DNA of 64,000 nucleotides from Microvirga sesbaniae (lineage in GTDB: Bacteria > Pseudomonadota > Alphaproteobacteria > Rhizobiales > Beijerinckiaceae), in assembly GCF_025460805.1 (NCBI RefSeq), contig NZ_JAMXFJ010000026.1, positions 1-64,000 of the forward strand, in the 5' to 3' direction. The notes beneath the pieces are model-generated. The model did not search any database. It had not been told where the DNA came from and saw only the letters and a program-made list of their open reading frames with translations. Shown piece after piece: positions 62,163 through 64,000 of this stretch. Position numbers and translations under genes: made by a program. Position 1 is the stretch's first letter. Every line of letters begins with the position of its first letter.

Positions 62163-63122
62163 TCAGGCCACCTGGATGCGGGGGTCGACCGCCGCGTAGG
62201 CGATATCGGTCAAGAGATTGACCACGATGACGCAGGCTCCGATGATGAGCGTGGCCCCCATGATGACCGGGTAATCACGCGTGTCGACGGCATTGATCAG
62301 CAGCAGGCCCATGCCGGGCCAGTTGAACACACTCTCGATGAAGATTGCGCCGCCGACGGCGATGCCAACGGTTGACCCGATGAGAGTAACGACCGGCAGG
62401 AGCGCGTTACGGACGGCATGCTTCATGATCACCCAAGATTCCTTTACGCCCTTCGCCCGGGCGGTGCGGACATAATCCTGGTTCAAAACTTCAAGGAGAG
62501 ACGCGCGCATGTAGCGCATGATCAGCGCCGCGTGGCCGATTGACAGGAGGCACGCGGGCAAGATGAGGTGAGACAGGAGGTCACCCGCCGAGAATGGGGC
62601 GCCAGGTGTCAGCATCCCACCGGACGGCGCCCAGCGGAGGACGACCGAGAACAGGTAAAGTCCGAGGATTGCCGTCAGGAAGGCCGGGCTGGAAATGCCA
62701 AAGAAGGCGACGACGGAAAAGCCGATGTCAGTCGGGGAGTTGCGCCTGACAGCGCTGAGGATGCCCGCCGCGATGCCGGTTACGATTGCGATGGCAAGCC
62801 CGGCTGCCATCAGCAGGATGGTGGGGCCTATCCGTTCGAGGACGAGAGGCAGAACCCTCACGCCATTGCGCTGGATCGAGTAGCCGAGATCACCGGTGAC
62901 GGCAGCCTGCAGCCATGCGAGATACTGAATGGGTAAGGGCTGATCCAGCCCGAGACGGGTCCTTAGAGCTTCCATCTCCGCTTGGGACATGGCAACGTTC
63001 GGATTCACATAGGCGTCGATCGGATCACCTGGCGCTACGCGCAGAAGGATGAACACGAGCATGCTCAGGGCGACGAGCATCAACAGGCCGGTGCCAAGTC
63101 GCCTCAGGATGTATGACAGCAT
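62163..63122 (-). CDS. Dipeptide-type ABC permease (DppB-like)
   Basis: This 319-residue permease starts MLSYILRRLGTGLLMLVALS, has the DppB-typical LGLDQPLPIQYLAWL and the loop RTARAKGVKESWVIMKHAVR. It follows the receptor gene by 75 bp and precedes the DppC-like gene directly. Confidence 0.92.
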   Translation of the reverse strand: MLSYILRRLGTGLLMLVALSMLVFILLRVAPGDPIDAYVNPNVAMSQAEMEALRTRLGLDQPLPIQYLAWLQAAVTGDLGYSIQRNGVRVLPLVLERIGPTILLMAAGLAIAIVTGIAAGILSAVRRNSPTDIGFSVVAFFGISSPAFLTAILGLYLFSVVLRWAPSGGMLTPGAPFSAGDLLSHLILPACLLSIGHAALIMRYMRASLLEVLNQDYVRTARAKGVKESWVIMKHAVRNALLPVVTLIGSTVGIAVGGAIFIESVFNWPGMGLLLINAVDTRDYPVIMGATLIIGACVIVVNLLTDIAYAAVDPRIQVA

Positions 63123-63197
63123 GAGAATGCCCTTGTCGTTGAGGGAAGGCGGCCAAAGCCTGAGCGAGCCGCCTTCCCGATGCTCCGCCAGATGAGC

Positions 63198-64000
63198 TTA
63201 CTTCTCGATCGACCATTTCTCCGGGTGGGCGTTGTAAGGTCCGCCGGCGGGAGCGGGGACCCAGACGAAGTCCTTGAGCTTCGCCGAGGCGACGCCGTAG
63301 CGGTTCGCGACCCACATGGTGGCCCAGGGCAGATTGGTGTTCATCGCTTTGCACACATCTTGGTAGCGAGCGTTGAGCTGCTGCGGATTGGTTTCGGCAA
63401 GCGCCGTATCAAACGCCTTGGTCAGCTCCGGCATGTCGATGCGCAGGAAATTTGCCCCCGCTGGAGGCTTCTGGGCCGCGTTCAGGCCGATATTGAGACC
63501 CGACGGATCCGGCCCGTTCTGAAGCCCGGCGTAAACGAGCGGGAACTGGTTAAAGTCAGGATTGCCGGCGTAGATGATGCCGTTATAGGTCGGCGTGTCG
63601 ACCACGCGTGGCACCACGTTGATGCCGACCTGCGCGAGCATCGCCTGAACGGCCGCCATGACGTTGGCGGCTTGGGGCGTATTGTAATAGGTGAGCCAAG
63701 TGATGGGCTTGTTGCCATTGATCTTGTCCCAGCCCGCTTCCGCCAAAAGACTCTTGGCCTTGGCCGGGTCGTACTGGTATGGGCTCAAGCCTTCCGGGAC
63801 AAGCTGTTTGGCCACATAGCCGCAGTTGGCAACGGTCGCCGCTCCGCCATAGAGGCTGTCGATGATGGCTTGGCGGTCGATGGCGTGCATCACGGCCTGG
63901 CGTACACGCACGTCCTTCCAGAGTGGGACCTGCTGGTTGAAGCCGAGATAGTTGACGACGAAGGACTGCCCCTCGATGACGTGGAACCCTTTGTTGTCCC
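63198..64000 (-). CDS. SBP_bac_5 substrate-binding protein, C-terminal part (cut by window edge)
   Basis: The frame is open to the right edge and encodes the last 267 residues of a family-5 receptor: SFVVNYLGFNQQVPLWKDVR, then VRQAVMHAIDRQAIIDSLYG and the C-terminal YNAHPEKWSIEK. These receptors bind peptides, oligosaccharides or sialic acid for dipeptide-type ABC importers. It is the first visible gene of the operon; its start and signal peptide lie outside the window. Confidence 0.9.
   Translation of the reverse strand, partial: DNKGFHVIEGQSFVVNYLGFNQQVPLWKDVRVRQAVMHAIDRQAIIDSLYGGAATVANCGYVAKQLVPEGLSPYQYDPAKAKSLLAEAGWDKINGNKPITWLTYYNTPQAANVMAAVQAMLAQVGINVVPRVVDTPTYNGIIYAGNPDFNQFPLVYAGLQNGPDPSGLNIGLNAAQKPPAGANFLRIDMPELTKAFDTALAETNPQQLNARYQDVCKAMNTNLPWATMWVANRYGVASAKLKDFVWVPAPAGGPYNAHPEKWSIEK

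Noticed and set aside
1..64000. CRISPR arrays, rRNA, tRNA genes or prophage structural genes
   Set aside because: No regularly spaced direct repeats with unique spacers, no tRNA-like cloverleaf or rRNA segment and no phage morphogenesis genes were recognised by eye; a computed search would be needed to exclude small RNAs.

Overview
The window looks like chromosomal DNA of a high-GC alphaproteobacterium in the Hyphomicrobiales, most likely Methylobacteriaceae and closest in character to Microvirga. Clues are an alphaproteobacterial IHF-alpha, a GcrA-type zinc-finger tail, a phasin protein, a DUF6894 protein, a DUF3563 protein, an Anbu proteasome-like protein and dispersed palindromes around an AAGTGG core. 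The genus is an inference; no rRNA or tRNA gene was seen.

Positions 1-9,000 hold small regulatory and housekeeping genes with roomy spacers: the 5' end of a class I/II aminotransferase, IHF-alpha, a mini-GcrA, a TetR regulator, dodecin, a hemerythrin-like/phasin fusion, several short conserved hypotheticals, an HTH-only LuxR-like protein and Anbu. At 9,033-10,650 an internally deleted IS630 relic is nested against a complete IS701-family element. Positions 11,560-16,487 form a five-gene spermidine/putrescine-type ABC transporter operon ending in an Asp/Glu/hydantoin racemase. Two coupled transglutaminase-like genes, a glgC stump, small genes, a cold-shock protein with a clear terminator, an epoxide hydrolase and an L-fucose oxidation pair follow, up to a second IS701 copy at 25,816-27,174.

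Positions 27,190-40,800 are a patchwork. An alcohol dehydrogenase stump abuts the IS. A MocR regulator is divergent from a dihydroxyphthalate-decarboxylase-like gene, a polar amino-acid ABC transporter and an M20 amidohydrolase. A decayed M20 gene abuts an IS6 transposase, followed by a serralysin-type RTX protease and fragments of a histidine kinase and an IS3 element. Positions 40,831-44,100 carry a TAXI-TRAP receptor and small exported or DNA-binding proteins.

Positions 44,691-64,000 are largely catabolic. A FadR/GntR regulator, with a near-perfect operator, is divergent from a cyclic-ureide operon: ABC transporter, AllA-like lyase, class V PLP enzyme and hydantoinase. An Lrp-type regulator faces, convergently, a 1,018-residue fusion of an APH-type kinase, an M23 peptidase fold and a class III PLP enzyme. 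A seven-gene operon then couples a dipeptide-type ABC transporter to a DapA/NanA-family lyase and a NanM-like kelch protein, and runs off the right edge.

Common themes are solute-capture operons each paired with a local regulator or racemase/lyase, and repeated gene decay at mobile-element boundaries. The best candidates for undescribed biology are the three-domain fusion, the cyclic-ureide operon, the degenerate hemerythrin-phasin fusion, the tandem VRDHR nonapeptide protein and the IS701 transposase with a conserved +1 frame change.
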